A DNA stretch of 64,000 bases from positions 4,451,475 through 4,515,474 of the forward strand of contig NC_088775.1 of the NCBI RefSeq assembly GCF_954871325.1, read 5' to 3'. A model generated the notes under the pieces. That model made no database searches and was not told the DNA's origin. It saw only the letters and a list, made by a program, of their open reading frames with translations. Numbering within the stretch: position 1 is the stretch's first letter; the number at the start of each line of letters is the position of its first letter. This document shows, in pieces, positions 24,668-35,723 of this stretch. Source of the stretch: Gordionus sp. m RMFG-2023. Lineage: Eukaryota; Nematomorpha; Gordioida; Chordodea; Parachordodidae. The position numbers and the translations under genes were made by a program.

Positions 24668-25830
24668 CTTAATAAATAGAAAAATTATATATTAATAAGG
24701 GCTCCAACATTAATGAAAAAATCAGACAGAACAAGATACTTTAAAAAAAAATTTGAGCAAATAAATAACTTATCATTTAAAGATGTGTTAAAATTTTTTA
24801 AAATTATTTCAAGGTCATGCCTAAAAACAATTTAAAACATCTCTATGCTATATTAAATATATAGGATTATAATATTATGTGACAATATGTATTTAATTAA
24901 AGCCATTTATATTTTTACCATTTATATTTTGATGCAAATCCATTAATACATGGGCCACTTCTAAAGGCAGATCCGTATTACCTATAAATATATTTTAGAT
25001 ATATTGTAAATTAGTGTATAAGATACTTTCAATGCCAACATTTGAATTTTGATAAGTTCCTGAATTACCTAGATTTGAAATAAAGGTTTGATAGGCTCTG
25101 GCAAAGCCAGAGGTAGTTTGAGGGGCTATTGAAACTTGGGCTAATAATTTTAAGTTAATTTTAATATAAGTATATCATAAATACCTTGATGTGTAATGGC
25201 TTGGCCAACTGAACTGAAAGGTGGAGGGGCTAATGCTTATGCTAAATCTTTAAATCTATGTTAAAATTATTGTAAGGATAGCTTGATTTGCATTAGGAGT
25301 TATGGCTGCTACCAAGTTGTGACATTCTAAAGATTGGATGGTGATAATTAAATCGAGACCAATCATTAATTTGGCTCTACCACCTCATCTTTTGCGACAA
25401 ATTAGGTAAACGGCCTTTTTACCACTTGTATGGGCCAAATATTCATGTCCTTGGTAGCATATATAGTCCTTTTTCTTCTGTGTTTGCTGAAAACAAAAAT
25501 AATAAATATATAAAATGGTTTATTACTTTTATTTCAAGTTGTTTATATTTAAGATAATTTTTAAGATTATCAGCTACAGTTAGTAAGGTAAACGACCTTT
25601 TTACCACTTGTATGGGCCAAATATTCATGTCCTTGGTAGCATATATAGTCCTTTTTCTTCTGTGTTTGCTGAAAACAAAAATAATAAATATATAAAATGG
25701 TTTATTACTTTTATTTCAAGTTGTTTATATTTAAGATAATTTTTAAGATTATCAGCTACAGTTGGAATCATATCAAAAATATGGCGGCCATTTTTGTGAA
25801 TATTCTTCTGAGTATTATTGTGATTATTCT
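24668..25830 (-). pseudogene. Exon-like fragments with a FLYWCH-like segment
   Basis: Several minus-strand stretches look coding and are separated by short introns. 25785-25705 reads NGRHIFDMIPTVADNLKNYL, then GTAATAAACC...TTTTCAG, then KKKDYICYQGHEYLAHTSGK and AVYLICRKR, a FLYWCH-like finger interrupted by a TGA where Trp would be expected. Around 25190-25150 FSSVGQAITHQ is followed by a phase-1 donor. 25080-24985 reads QVSIAPQTTSGFARAYQTF, then a donor inside GTTGGCATTGAAAG. 24976-24922 reads NTDLPLEVAHVLMDLHQNIN, and about 24813-24690 HDLEIILKNFNTSLNDKLFI. The whole chain cannot be joined without breaks. It may be the 5' part of the MULE gene, another FLYWCH gene, or captured host exons. 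Protein family not recognised. Confidence 0.4.
25404..25767. repeat. 182-bp direct tandem duplication
   Basis: AGGTAAACGRCCTTTTTACC and everything following, through TGTGTTTGCTGAAAACAAAA to AAGATTATCAGCTACAGTT, occurs twice with a shift of 182 bp and only one or so differences. Each copy contains an intron and part of the FLYWCH-like exon (minus strand). Near-identity implies a recent event. Confidence 0.95.
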
Positions 25831-25934
25831 CATTTTTCGCTATTTTTGATGCTCGCTATTTAGGTCTCTTACCCCCTTTATATATTTTATTTTTCGCTAT
25901 CTCTATTTCGTACAGGTGTTACACAAATTCAGTG

Positions 25935-26935
25935 ATGGAAATAGGAGAAATTATTCCACATTTATCCTTTGAAACAAATGAAATAGACTTTTATGACTTT
26001 AAAATTCATGAAATACTAGAAATAAGTCAAACCCTCGTAAAGTTAGTTTGTACTTATAAAGATTTTACAGATAAAATATTAATTACCATCATAAAATCTC
26101 AAATTAAATTAACTGATGTCTCTTGCTTAAAATTTAGTGTTTTAATTCCAGAAAATATTAGTCTCAACTATGAATTTGATATAGAATTACCTCTATCCAT
26201 GAATAGTATAATATATTCAATTTTATATTAAAAACAGGCTTAGAAGCACAGGTTTTATGTAAATGCCCATACTATCATCACGATTTTAAAAAATTGTATG
26301 TTCATGAAGAAGCACCATATATATTTCGTCCATTTATTCCTAATAAAGATAAGGCAAATAAATTTTGATTGCTTTTAAATATATGATAATTTATTATAGC
26401 ATCGTAGTAATAATTGGATATATAATATATTGAATGGCAAAGCAATACATGAAAAAATAATTTACACCACAAAATCAATTCCACATAAATTTGGATTTAT
26501 ACTGCTTCAGGATATGAAATGGGATGGGGTGTCTGAAAAATTTAGCTTTATCGCAGTAATCAATGATAAAATCACAAAAAATCTCAGATATTTAAGGCAA
26601 TCCCATTTACCACTCCTTGAAAATTTAAAAATTTGCCTCAATGTATTATATATTAAAATAATAATAAATAATAATTTTTTAATTAGATTATATCAACAAT
26701 TTTACATATGCCCAAATATAAAATAATAGCATTTTTTCGATACCCACCCAAAGCTTCACACTTACAGTTATTTATTGAATCTTATGCTCATCACATTCCT
26801 CGTCATTCATATTATTTGTCTGAAGTTATACAAAACATCCATATAAAAAGTGATTATTATGCAGATAAAACATTTACATTGCATTTAAGGGAATCAGCAA
26901 ATTTAAAATCATATAATCAAACACCAGTTAATTAA
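25935..26935 (+). CDS. DCPS: Scavenger mRNA decapping enzyme (DCPS) orthologue, 4 exons
   Basis: Exons 25935-26205, 26238-26353, 26400-26642 and 26687-26935 give 292 aa with consistent phases. Introns are 32, 46 and 44 bp; the second uses a GC-AG pair. The family hydrolyses the m7GpppN cap left after 3'-5' mRNA decay. Matches to human DCPS: DFKIHEILEISQ (FRLQKVLRES); WIYNILNGKAIHEKIIY (WVYNILDKKAEADRIVF); FGFILLQDMKWDG (DGFVLIPDLKW); SHLPLLENL (EHLPLLRNI); RYPPKASHLQLFIES (HYLPSYYHLHVHFTA); YLSEVIQNI (LLAEVIENL); DKTFTLHLRES. The odd point is the HIT triad: human H-x-H-x-H is here H-L-Q-L-F, so the nucleophilic central His is Gln and the third His is Phe. The fold is otherwise preserved, so it may bind but not cleave caps, or be a paralogue. 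A MULE end lies about 70 bp upstream, in the promoter region. Confidence 0.88.
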
Positions 26936-27604
26936 TCTTTATTTAAATATATCAAATTAATTATTGAGTCCTTATATTTTATATTTTTTTTGTTAACATT
27001 TTATTTTATTATTTTGCCTATATTATATTATCTATTATGGAAATAATATAGATTTAAGCATTCCTACATGAGTGGCTTAAATTATATTTGCATGTTAATC
27101 ACAGATGAAATGTTTATAAAGGGGATTAATTTTAACAAGTTTTACAGCTAAATAATGGCATATAACAAATATTCACAATTATAGTTAAAAAGAACCTTAT
27201 AAAAGTGAGCATTAACCCATTTTGTCAAAGTACCATATCAGCTACAGTTTATTTATTTTTCACATACAAATTTTTTGAATCAAAATAATTTCACATGATA
27301 TTTTATTTTTTAGTGTGCCACTGAATTTTGACAATTTAGGACTATTACATTACTACTTCTAGACTTTTTTTAAATTGTAATTAACATAAATTTATTTCTT
27401 ACAAATGCCTTAACCTATTCTAAATTAATTTTGTTTGACCTATCATTCCATCTACTCTCCAATTTATAATCATGTTTTTAAGTACACCATTATGGTGATG
27501 CTGACCACCATTTTTCTCCCCTTTATTTCACCTTTTCTGGTGGTAAGCTCTTTCAATCTCTATTCACTTTATTACTCATACTATATATATTTTTATATTT
27601 CCGA
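26936..27604. other. DCPS 3' flank, AT-rich
   Basis: Holds the DCPS 3' UTR by inference. No strong AATAAA was noticed close to the stop. Nothing else recognised. Confidence 0.4.
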
Positions 27605-28148
27605 TTGATTCCATTTAAATCTCCCACCAGAGTATTGCTATCGAGGCCATTGTATCTTGGTCTCGCACTGAAATATCAATAACGACAGATATCCCTATTC
27701 CTCACCACCAATGCATCAATATCGACAGATATCTCACAGGAGTATTCTTACCAATTCCATTGTAAGCTTGATCTCCAACATCGGAGTATCAATCCACTGG
27801 AGTATCGTTATTAAGTCCATTGTAGCTTGGATACATTGTGCTTAAATGGCCCCGAGATCATCATTATCCTAGCCCTGGCCAAGAGATCCTTATCATCCTT
27901 GAATTACCTACAAGTTCAGCTGGCCATCTTATTAAGTTTATTGGACAAGTATCCTAGCACCCGGCTGTCCAATTATGTCAGTGACCAGGGTGGCATTTCT
28001 CAGCTCAGAAAATCATCTTATATGTTTGTACACATCCGTCATCGAAGAAAACCCCGAAATTTTTTAGTTCCTTACCAGGATTAAACCTTGGACCTTCGGT
28101 TTACAAGCATACATCATACACCACGTCGACATGCTGGCCACTATATAA
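27605..28148 (-). mobile_element. tRNA-derived SINE with internal tandem units
   Basis: Read on the minus strand, 28145-28050 gives GTGGCCAGCATGTCGACGTG, an A-box-like segment, and then GGTCCAAGGTTTAATCCTGG, which resembles a Pol III B box (GGTTCGAATCC). Downstream, 27835-27620 holds three related units of about 45 bp built on ACAATGG...ATACTCC, spaced 90-100 bp apart. The tRNA-like head is degenerate and the copy is presumably inactive. Confidence 0.55.
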
Positions 28149-28263
28149 GTGTAAAATAATTTCCGTTTTTAATACTATTTTTTTATCAGAATATTTTTAT
28201 TTTTTATAAATAAAATTCATTATTTTATTATATTCTCATGAAATTTTTCATATAAAAGTTTGA

Positions 28264-29670
28264 TAAATTTAAATGTATTATACAAAAAGAATGGCAGGTG
28301 GTTTAGATGGGTTCAGGCCAGGTTTTTTTGTTGATTTAATCCATTACCTTGATAATGGTTTCATTGACCCTTTACCAAAATCATTAACCGAGATTTGTAA
28401 TAATATCCTAATACCTGAAGTTCCCTTTTGTATATGCCATATTCTTTTTGGTACACATGTTTTTTAACAAAACTTGATTGTGGTATTAGACCCATAGCCA
28501 TAGGATTATTTTTTCGTTAATTAGTTGTCAAGGTTATAGTAAATAGGATCTGTTCTAAGGCCAGTTCCCTCCTATTACCCTCACGGTTAGGTTTTGGTGT
28601 TAGAGGTGAAATGGCATCACATGTAGTGCATAATTTTTTATCACTGAGGCGGATAATTTTTTCTGCAAGTTAGACTTCAAAAATGCTTTCAAGAACATTC
28701 ATGAGAGCTCATCTTTATCCTCTTTCCTACAAATTTCCAAAAATATTGAAATTCCTTAATTCCTACTATGAATTTCACTCGTTACTGGAATTTTCTATAT
28801 CACCTGAGCAATACGATTCACTTGGTCCCCTGCTTTTTATATGGGTATTCAGGATTTGATCAAAAATTTAAAGCTTAATTTCAAATCAGACCCAAATTTA
28901 TGGTTTCTCGACGATGGCTCTTTAGATCTTTACCCAATGTTATGTCGGCCATCGAGTATGTTGAAATGGAATCTTCTAAAATTGATCTTTCCATAGAAAA
29001 AAATGAGAGATGCCTCCCTCAACATTAAGGATATTATCCCTCCCCCAAACTTTAAAATCATTTCTCATAAGGACTCTGTCTTCTAGATTTTGAACGATCT
29101 ACTTTTAGCTTCGGTTAAACAATTTTGGCTTACTCTAGTTCAGCAAGGGTCCGATCACCCCACTTCCAGCTATTTAAAGATCCTAGTTCCCATGTTTCAA
29201 TGTGTTTTTGGAAAACTTTGTTTGTCTCCCGATCTAACTAATCTTCAACTACTCAGGAACGCAAAAAAAAATCCTAACGGCTAAGAATAGATAGACGCGA
29301 TCCCGAGTAGGAAAAGGGAAATGTTACTCACAATGAGCTTCAAATTGCCATTGGCCATGGGCTAAGTTGTCTTATCCCCATCAACATGTGTGCTGAGCAA
29401 GTCGATCCATTTTCTAGACATTGTTTATCTTGCCTAAGTCAGTGGGCGTTTTTTTTATGATATAACAATCTAATTAGGTTTATAGGCAAATCTCTAATTT
29501 CGGCCGGTTTCCTTAATAGTGTGGAGCCGTTAGGTCTTTTAAATCAGGATGATAAGCATCCCGATGGCATGTCTTTAACATCTTAGCTCGTCGGTGACCA
29601 GTTTGGAATGTGCCATGTGTTACCTCCATTTCCCTCCAATAGAAACTCTGACCTCTTGGAATTTTAATGA
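28264..29670 (+). pseudogene. Non-LTR retrotransposon (LINE) reverse transcriptase, decayed
   Basis: Plus-strand pieces in order: AGGLDGFRPGFFVDLIHYL (RT domain start, compare AAGPDGLRPxHLKDL), ICHILFGTHVF with CGIRPIAIG following, then SPEQYDSLGPLLF, and near 28903 NLWFLDDGSLDL around the catalytic F(L)DDG box. Around 29090-29284 comes the thumb-like stretch DLLLASVKQFWLTLVQQGS. Near 29470-29640 the C-terminal motif reads FLNSVEPLGLLNQDDKHPDG, matching the EPxGLxRxDxKRPDG block of this RT group. At least four stops or frameshifts interrupt the frame. No poly-A tail or ORF1 was recognised. Confidence 0.8.
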
Positions 29671-32282
29671 AACAATAAATATAGGTAATTCTTTTGTTTT
29701 TATCCCTCTAATCTTTAGTGTTTTGGGGAAACCCCTGCCCCCAATCCTGAAAAATTTTAAATCATTTGGGTAAAAAAAAAATTTCAATAAGGACAAGGGT
29801 TAAAAACGAGTCCCTATCCCTCAAACAAAAAATATTTAAATCCTAAAAGGGAATTACAAGTGTTTCTTTGAATCACTCCCTTATTACTCTTAGTTCCTTT
29901 AACACACATGGCAAAATTTACATAAATTAAAGTACTGCTTAGTATTAGTAGTAATTTTATTTTTATTATCGTTAAAAAACAATCATTTACTAATTTTGCT
30001 ATTATTTTCGTGCAATAAAGTTATACGTGATTTGTCTCCTAATTAATGTATGGTAAATATTTAAAGGTTTAATATAAATTAATATTATTTATTTTTTTTT
30101 CAGATAGTATATAATGTGAATTTTAACGTTTTGAATCATTTATAGCCACCATTTAAAAAAATTCTTTTTAAAGACTTTATTTCTTGCTTGAAATGTTTTT
30201 CAGACAAATTTATAATATAAAATTAATTGGTTTTGAGTAAATTTTTTTTAATATTTAATTTTAATCCTTTATATTATATATTTGTTTTGTAAGTTCATCT
30301 TTATATAACTATAGATGCCATATTGCATTAAATTTTATTTATTTTTTTTGTAAAAAAATGATATTATTATATATAGATAGTGCTAATTTTTCTTCCCCAT
30401 TCTATTTTATTATTTAAAATGTCAAAACTAACTATTTAATTAGAATTTTTTAATTACAATATATTCTTAGTAAAAAAATACTATTTTTTTCATTAGAATG
30501 TTTTTAGTTTTTTTTTATATAAAAAATTCATAATTTTATTGTTATTCTCATTATATTTTTTTACAAATTATTACGATTTTTTTTATCATTTTATTTTATA
30601 ATCAAAAAATATTTAGATGGATATTTATTTGTGTGACACAATTTTAGATAAAAAAAATCCCAATGGCTTTGAAACTTGCATTAGGAGGCACACCTGTTGT
30701 AAATTTATTCAAAGTTATCCAAGTGATTTTTTTAAAATTCTCTCCTAGAAACAATTAGGGTTATCGCAAAAAAGGAAAGAAGCTATTATGATGAGGGACC
30801 CGGAGTAAAATAAAATCAAATGCTAAACCGTTATAAATTTTTGAAGGGGTAAAAAAAAACCTTTATAAATGAGGTTAAATCGGTTTGAAGCGGTTTCATC
30901 CAAAATAAATAAATTTTCTTCTTATTTTTTTTGGTTTACATCTTTTCCTTGTAGTATTATTGCATTCACATTTTAATATATCTACATCGTTTTAAGGTAT
31001 GAATCCATTTTATAATTATTAAATAATCAAAATATTTTATTATGCATAAGTAGTATGCATTTTTTTCATTAACACCTAAATTAATCAAAAATCTTTTAAC
31101 TGCTTCTTATAGTATTAGATTTATTCCTATTTTCTCTATTTTTAATATGCAAAATATATAAATGAGGAATTTATAGATTTTTGATTTAGTTTCAATTTAT
31201 TAATCGCATAACATCACCACCTACCCATGAGTGATTTGATAGAAGGGCCATTATTCCCATATAAATTTCAAAATAACCAAATTTATAAGGTTATAATTTT
31301 TTTTATATTATTTATAGAATTTTGGTATTTGAGTATATTTTTAAACAATTGTATTGTTTATTTTGTGTTGTCTTTGTCGAATAAACTTCTGTTTGATGCC
31401 CTATGACTGCCACTTCTGAGAAGGGGTCTAAATGAAGGTAAAGCTAAAAGGGATAGAGCGTATATACATTTTGATTTCCTTCTTCAATTCTTTTGTTTCC
31501 TACCTTTTTCGAAAAAAAAATGTTTATTTGAAAAGTTGTTTAAATCTGTTTTTATTTTATTTCCTATATTGGAATTGTAAATCTTTAAACTAATTGTATC
31601 CATATCATGTGGCTTTACAAATTGATAGTGAATTCTAATTAGTTTGTCAATATCATAATTTTACAATATTTTTTTTCTCTGATCATATATATATTTTTTA
31701 AATTGTATTTACATTGAAAATGCATAAAAATTTATTTTATTTTTTAAAAATTTTTTAATCGTTCATAATCAATGTTTACCCAGTTATTTTCTTTTCTTAT
31801 TTATAATATTCTCTTAAATGAATCAAACCGTAATATAGATAAAAGTGCATAATCATGATTAAAAGTGATCATAGAGCTAATTTAGATAGGCATCATTCTA
31901 AAGAAGATGAATCTCTAATCTAACTGTAAAAAAATATTTCCAAATCTATTTTGTCATGATGAAATCTGTTATATTTCCATTGAGAAGTCATTAAATTAGG
32001 TTTAATGGATAAAAGCCCATTGATAAATTTTTCAACAGAGTTATGATTCTTATATATTTTTTATATTATTCAGATATTTACAATAAAAATCAATTAATTT
32101 CTTCTCTTTTATAAATGAACAATGTATTAACTTTAGTGGTACAAAATTTAAAAAAATAATATTCAGAATTAAAATTATATATGATGGTGTTTAAAAATAA
32201 TTAAAAAATTTTTTATAACCACAATGAACCTTTATAAACTTTTATTATTAGTTAAACTGAACCTTTATAAATATTTTGAACT
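29671..32282. other. Long AT-rich intergenic stretch, nothing recognised
   Basis: About 2.6 kb without a supported exon, transposon terminus or RNA gene. Confidence 0.45.
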
Positions 32283-32334
32283 GCAACCTTGAGTGGCGTA
32301 TCCAGGATTTTCTTATAGGGGGGGATTTTTTTAA

Positions 32335-33265
32335 GAAAGTTAATTAATATTAAAATTAAATGATAGTTAATTAATATGAAAATTAAAATTAAATTGAAAA
32401 TAAATTAATTAATAAAAAGTTATTTAATATGAAAATTAAAATTAAATTGAAAATAAATTAAATTGAAAATAAATTAAATTGAAAATCTCCTTAACTTTAT
32501 TAATTAAATGTTTTCTTGGTATATTCTTTGTTAACTAAATATTTTCTTGATCTATTTTATAATTTAAGAATTTCCATTAATTATATAATTTTTTGGTCTC
32601 TTTATTGATTAAATATTTTTCTCGTATCTTCAATAATTTTTCCAATCGTAAAATCTTCTTACAAAAACCAATTAATGAATAAAAATCCTTTTCCTTTGTT
32701 GCCACTGTATTTCTTTTCACAAAAATCAACAAAATACATGGCTAACAACAGGTTCATAATATATATATATATTATAATAATTAATTTTATCATTTTAATA
32801 CAATTATAAATAATCATTTAAAATATTACAACACGTCCACCCTATTAAGGCTTAGTGTATATAATCTCCTTCCATCTTCTTCTTCTAATAATGTCATCTT
32901 GTGTCTTAACATGCAAGTATGATACCTTTGCCATCAAATCTTTCAAAAATGTAAAAATACATATATACTCTTCCCCCTCCCAGCTCTATATATATATAAA
33001 TTATTCTATTCTAATTTTCATTTGATCATGGTGACGAATACCCTCCACTATTATAAATATTCAATTTATTATAAAACATATTATAAAATTTATTATTAAA
33101 ACTATGATATAATTTATTATTATTAATATGATTATTTGGTCTCTCGACCTCCTTATACTTCTTAGATTCATAGTCAATTAAGGCAATTAATGGCTAAATG
33201 TCCATTTTCCTTGCACTTAAAACAACGACGTTCCTTAAACTCATTAATCTTGTTTAAATTCTCAT
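32335..33265 (-). mobile_element. LTR retrotransposon fossil nested in the hAT
   Basis: 32335-32852 matches, on the minus strand, the LTR at 63136-63624, including the CCTTTTCCTTTGTTGCCACT and ATGGCTAACAACAGGTTCRT blocks and the TGTTGTA 5' end. Beyond it are a purine tract, an integrase-end-like stretch near 33025, and a gag zinc knuckle (CFKCKENGHLAINC, CCHC) near 33225. Broken and rearranged; same family as the pieces at 62-64 kb. Confidence 0.7.
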
Positions 33266-33599
33266 TTAATGTATTGTCTATTTCCCTTATATTACAAATT
33301 GCAGATTTAAAATTTTTAGAATTTTTAATTGGAAAACCTTCACAAAAATTTTTTTCATTAACATAGGATATTACAAGCCTCTTTTTTATTATTTCAAGTT
33401 AGGTATATTATATTTAATAAATTTTTTTAAATGTAAAGGTTTTTTTAAATGTAAAGTTGAAATAAAGTGTAATGTCATTTTTTTTTATAAAATTTGCTTT
33501 AAAAACTAGCCTCAGCTTAAATTCTCATACAATATAAGTAGAATATAATTTTTTTTATTGAAAATACTAATAGTAGTGTGTTTAAAATATTGACTAGAA

Positions 33600-34530
33600 A
33601 ATAGTTAAATTAACAAGTTTTTTTAACTTCTTATCAAATACAAGATTTTTAATTATTTCGTTTGTCGTTGGAACCAAATCTCTATGTATATTTAACAGCT
33701 AACCCATTTAGCCGAGATTAAGTATTTCGTAAATATGTTTTAAACCTTCTCAAGTTGGAAAAAGTCCTTTCATTCGTACATGTTGTAATAGGCAAACATG
33801 CAAGAATATAAAACAACTTCGAAATATTAGGAAATTGAGCCAAGGTTTCTTTACACCGATTGAGCACATCAATAGCATGCTCAGGTAAAATAGCTAAACG
33901 TATAAATATTTATACCACAATTCGAATTCACTGATTAAATTTATTTCAGTATCAATCTCATAGGAATAAAATTTTTCTAAATATTTAATTTTACCAATAG
34001 TGGCATTAGAAAATGAAGAAGGATCTTTGGGTAATAAAACTTGAAGACTGCTAAAGACTTGTTTTTTATCTAAAACCCGTACTTTTATTTGCGATAAAAA
34101 AGAATCTAAAAAATGGGATAAAAATGGATATTTTATAATATTCTTCAGTTGAGCCAATATTTATTTTCATCTCAATAATGGCCTAGGTGCTAGACGAGGT
34201 TTAATTAGTGTTATATCATAAAATTTGCCTTCGATCGTCTAGATATGAAAATATTTATCTACATTCATTCTTATTGTAACTACCTGTTCATGTATATTTT
34301 CCGCCAAATCAATAACCTGAACCAAATCTAAATTTGGTTTTTGTAAATTTCTACAAAGTAGTGAGCTAAAAATAATTTATTGATGCAACTAGCAGCAATG
34401 ATAAACTCTGATTGATCAATTGAATTCAATAATGATATCGCTGCTGACGACACATTACATTTTTTCATGCTCAGCCTTATTTATAAATTATCGTTTGATT
34501 TCAATCTTTGACTAAATTTTTTCCATTTTA
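33600..34530 (-). pseudogene. hAT transposase remnant
   Basis: 34157-33894 reads AQLKNIIKYPFLSHFLDSFL and SSFSNATIGKIKYLEKFY. Further down, about 33840-33710 gives the hATC dimerisation motif LACLPITTCTNERTFSNLRR followed by FKTYLRNT. Stops and frameshifts interrupt it. It belongs to the same group as the remnant at 2041-2979 but is a separate, diverged lineage. Confidence 0.8.
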
Positions 34531-34713
34531 TTAATATTTTTGAATAATATGTTGGAAAATTGATATTCAAATATTTGTAAAATCTTGATTGGTGGGGGGG
34601 GGGGGGTAAAATTTTTATTAGCTGAAAATGATATTTATGAAAATAGTCAAATTTGCGATGGGGGGGGGTGAAATTTCCCCCTTCCCCCCATTGGTTAGGC
34701 GCCTGGCAACCTT

Positions 34714-35723
34714 TAATTTTTATATAATTGTCCGTAACCCAACCTAACTGTTATAGATATAGGTTCGGGTTATTTTTACAGTTCTTTTAAACAAATCATT
34801 TAAATAGATTAAAATGCCTTTTACATTATAATTTATTAAAGGTCAACGGAAAATCTAAACTTATTTTAAAAAATTATAAATTTATTTGCTTAAAATGAAT
34901 TTGTTTGTCAAAGATATTGAATAAAAGTATATTATAAAATAATCTTTAAAAATATAATATAAGCTAAATATTAATATTTATTACTTATTTTTTTAATCGT
35001 AGTCTTAATAATTAAGGACGCCATGGCTTAGCAAGGATTTATATATTCCTTCAATTTGCAAAATAGTTTAATTTTTTTACATTATTCATTTTGAAAAATA
35101 GTTATAAAAAGTAAATATTCACTAATAAAATATGTTTATTCCAAATCGGATTTATTATGGATATGCAATTTACATTTTTTATATCAATGAACAAATTTCC
35201 TTTTAGCTTATGATACACAGTGATGGCCTTTTTAAAAATATTATTAAATGTCATTCTTTTAAATCTCCTTCATTTAAAAAATTTAATAATATAGGCCTTA
35301 AGTAAAATACTCAAAAAAAATCTGATTTTTTTTTGTATAAAAAATACAACTTTATTTTTTTTAAAAAATTAGCTTACAGGTATTCTTTTTATTAAAAAAT
35401 ATAACATATTTTATATTATTTTATAATATATTTTATTTTATATAATTAATGCAGAGAATCAAATAATATTTAGAAACTTTTAAAATAATATACAAAACAT
35501 TTTAAATATATTTTTAGTCATTCTATTCATTCGCGAGGAGAAATATATATTCCATTGTATATTCCTCTACTATTGCTTTAAAAAAACTTATAATTTCTCT
35601 ACCTCCTTCCCATCACTACCAAAGTTTTAAATTCTTGTCCACCCGATGCAGACCAATTTAAGCACACAAAAAAATTGTCAATCATTTTTATTTCGAACAA
35701 CTCTATTTATACTAAAATAATAT
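34714..35723. other. AT-rich region upstream of ZNF207
   Basis: Should contain the promoter and 5' UTR of the gene starting at 35724. No core promoter motif could be supported. Confidence 0.4.

Larger units (their letters stand above)
21725..25865 (-). mobile_element. MULE DNA transposon, tentative limits
   Basis: Encloses a FLYWCH/MULE transposase on the minus strand. AATAGCGAGTATCAAAATAGCGA at about 21725 faces the inverted CGCTATTTTTGATGCTCGCTATTT at 25839-25862; a further direct copy lies at 19211. No 9-bp target duplication could be recognised, so the true limits are uncertain. The right end lies only about 70 bp before the DCPS start codon. Confidence 0.5.
32291..34705 (-). mobile_element. 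hAT transposon with exact 8-bp TSD, carrying an LTR fossil
   Basis: Left end GAGTGGCGTATCCAGGATTTTC, right end TTGGTTAGGCGCCTG, diverged versions of the CAGTGGCGTAGCC terminus. Flanked by the perfect duplication GCAACCTT (32283-32290, 34706-34713). Contains hAT transposase remnants (minus) in its right half and gypsy-family sequence in its left half. Confidence 0.88.

Noticed and set aside
19200-25865. One MULE spanning from the TIR-like motif at 19211 to 25865
   Set aside because: The 19211 motif matches the right end slightly better than the one at 21725, but no target duplication supports either; the shorter span is listed with low confidence instead.
25932-25934. GTG as start of DCPS
   Set aside because: ATG at 25935 follows directly and is the normal eukaryotic start.
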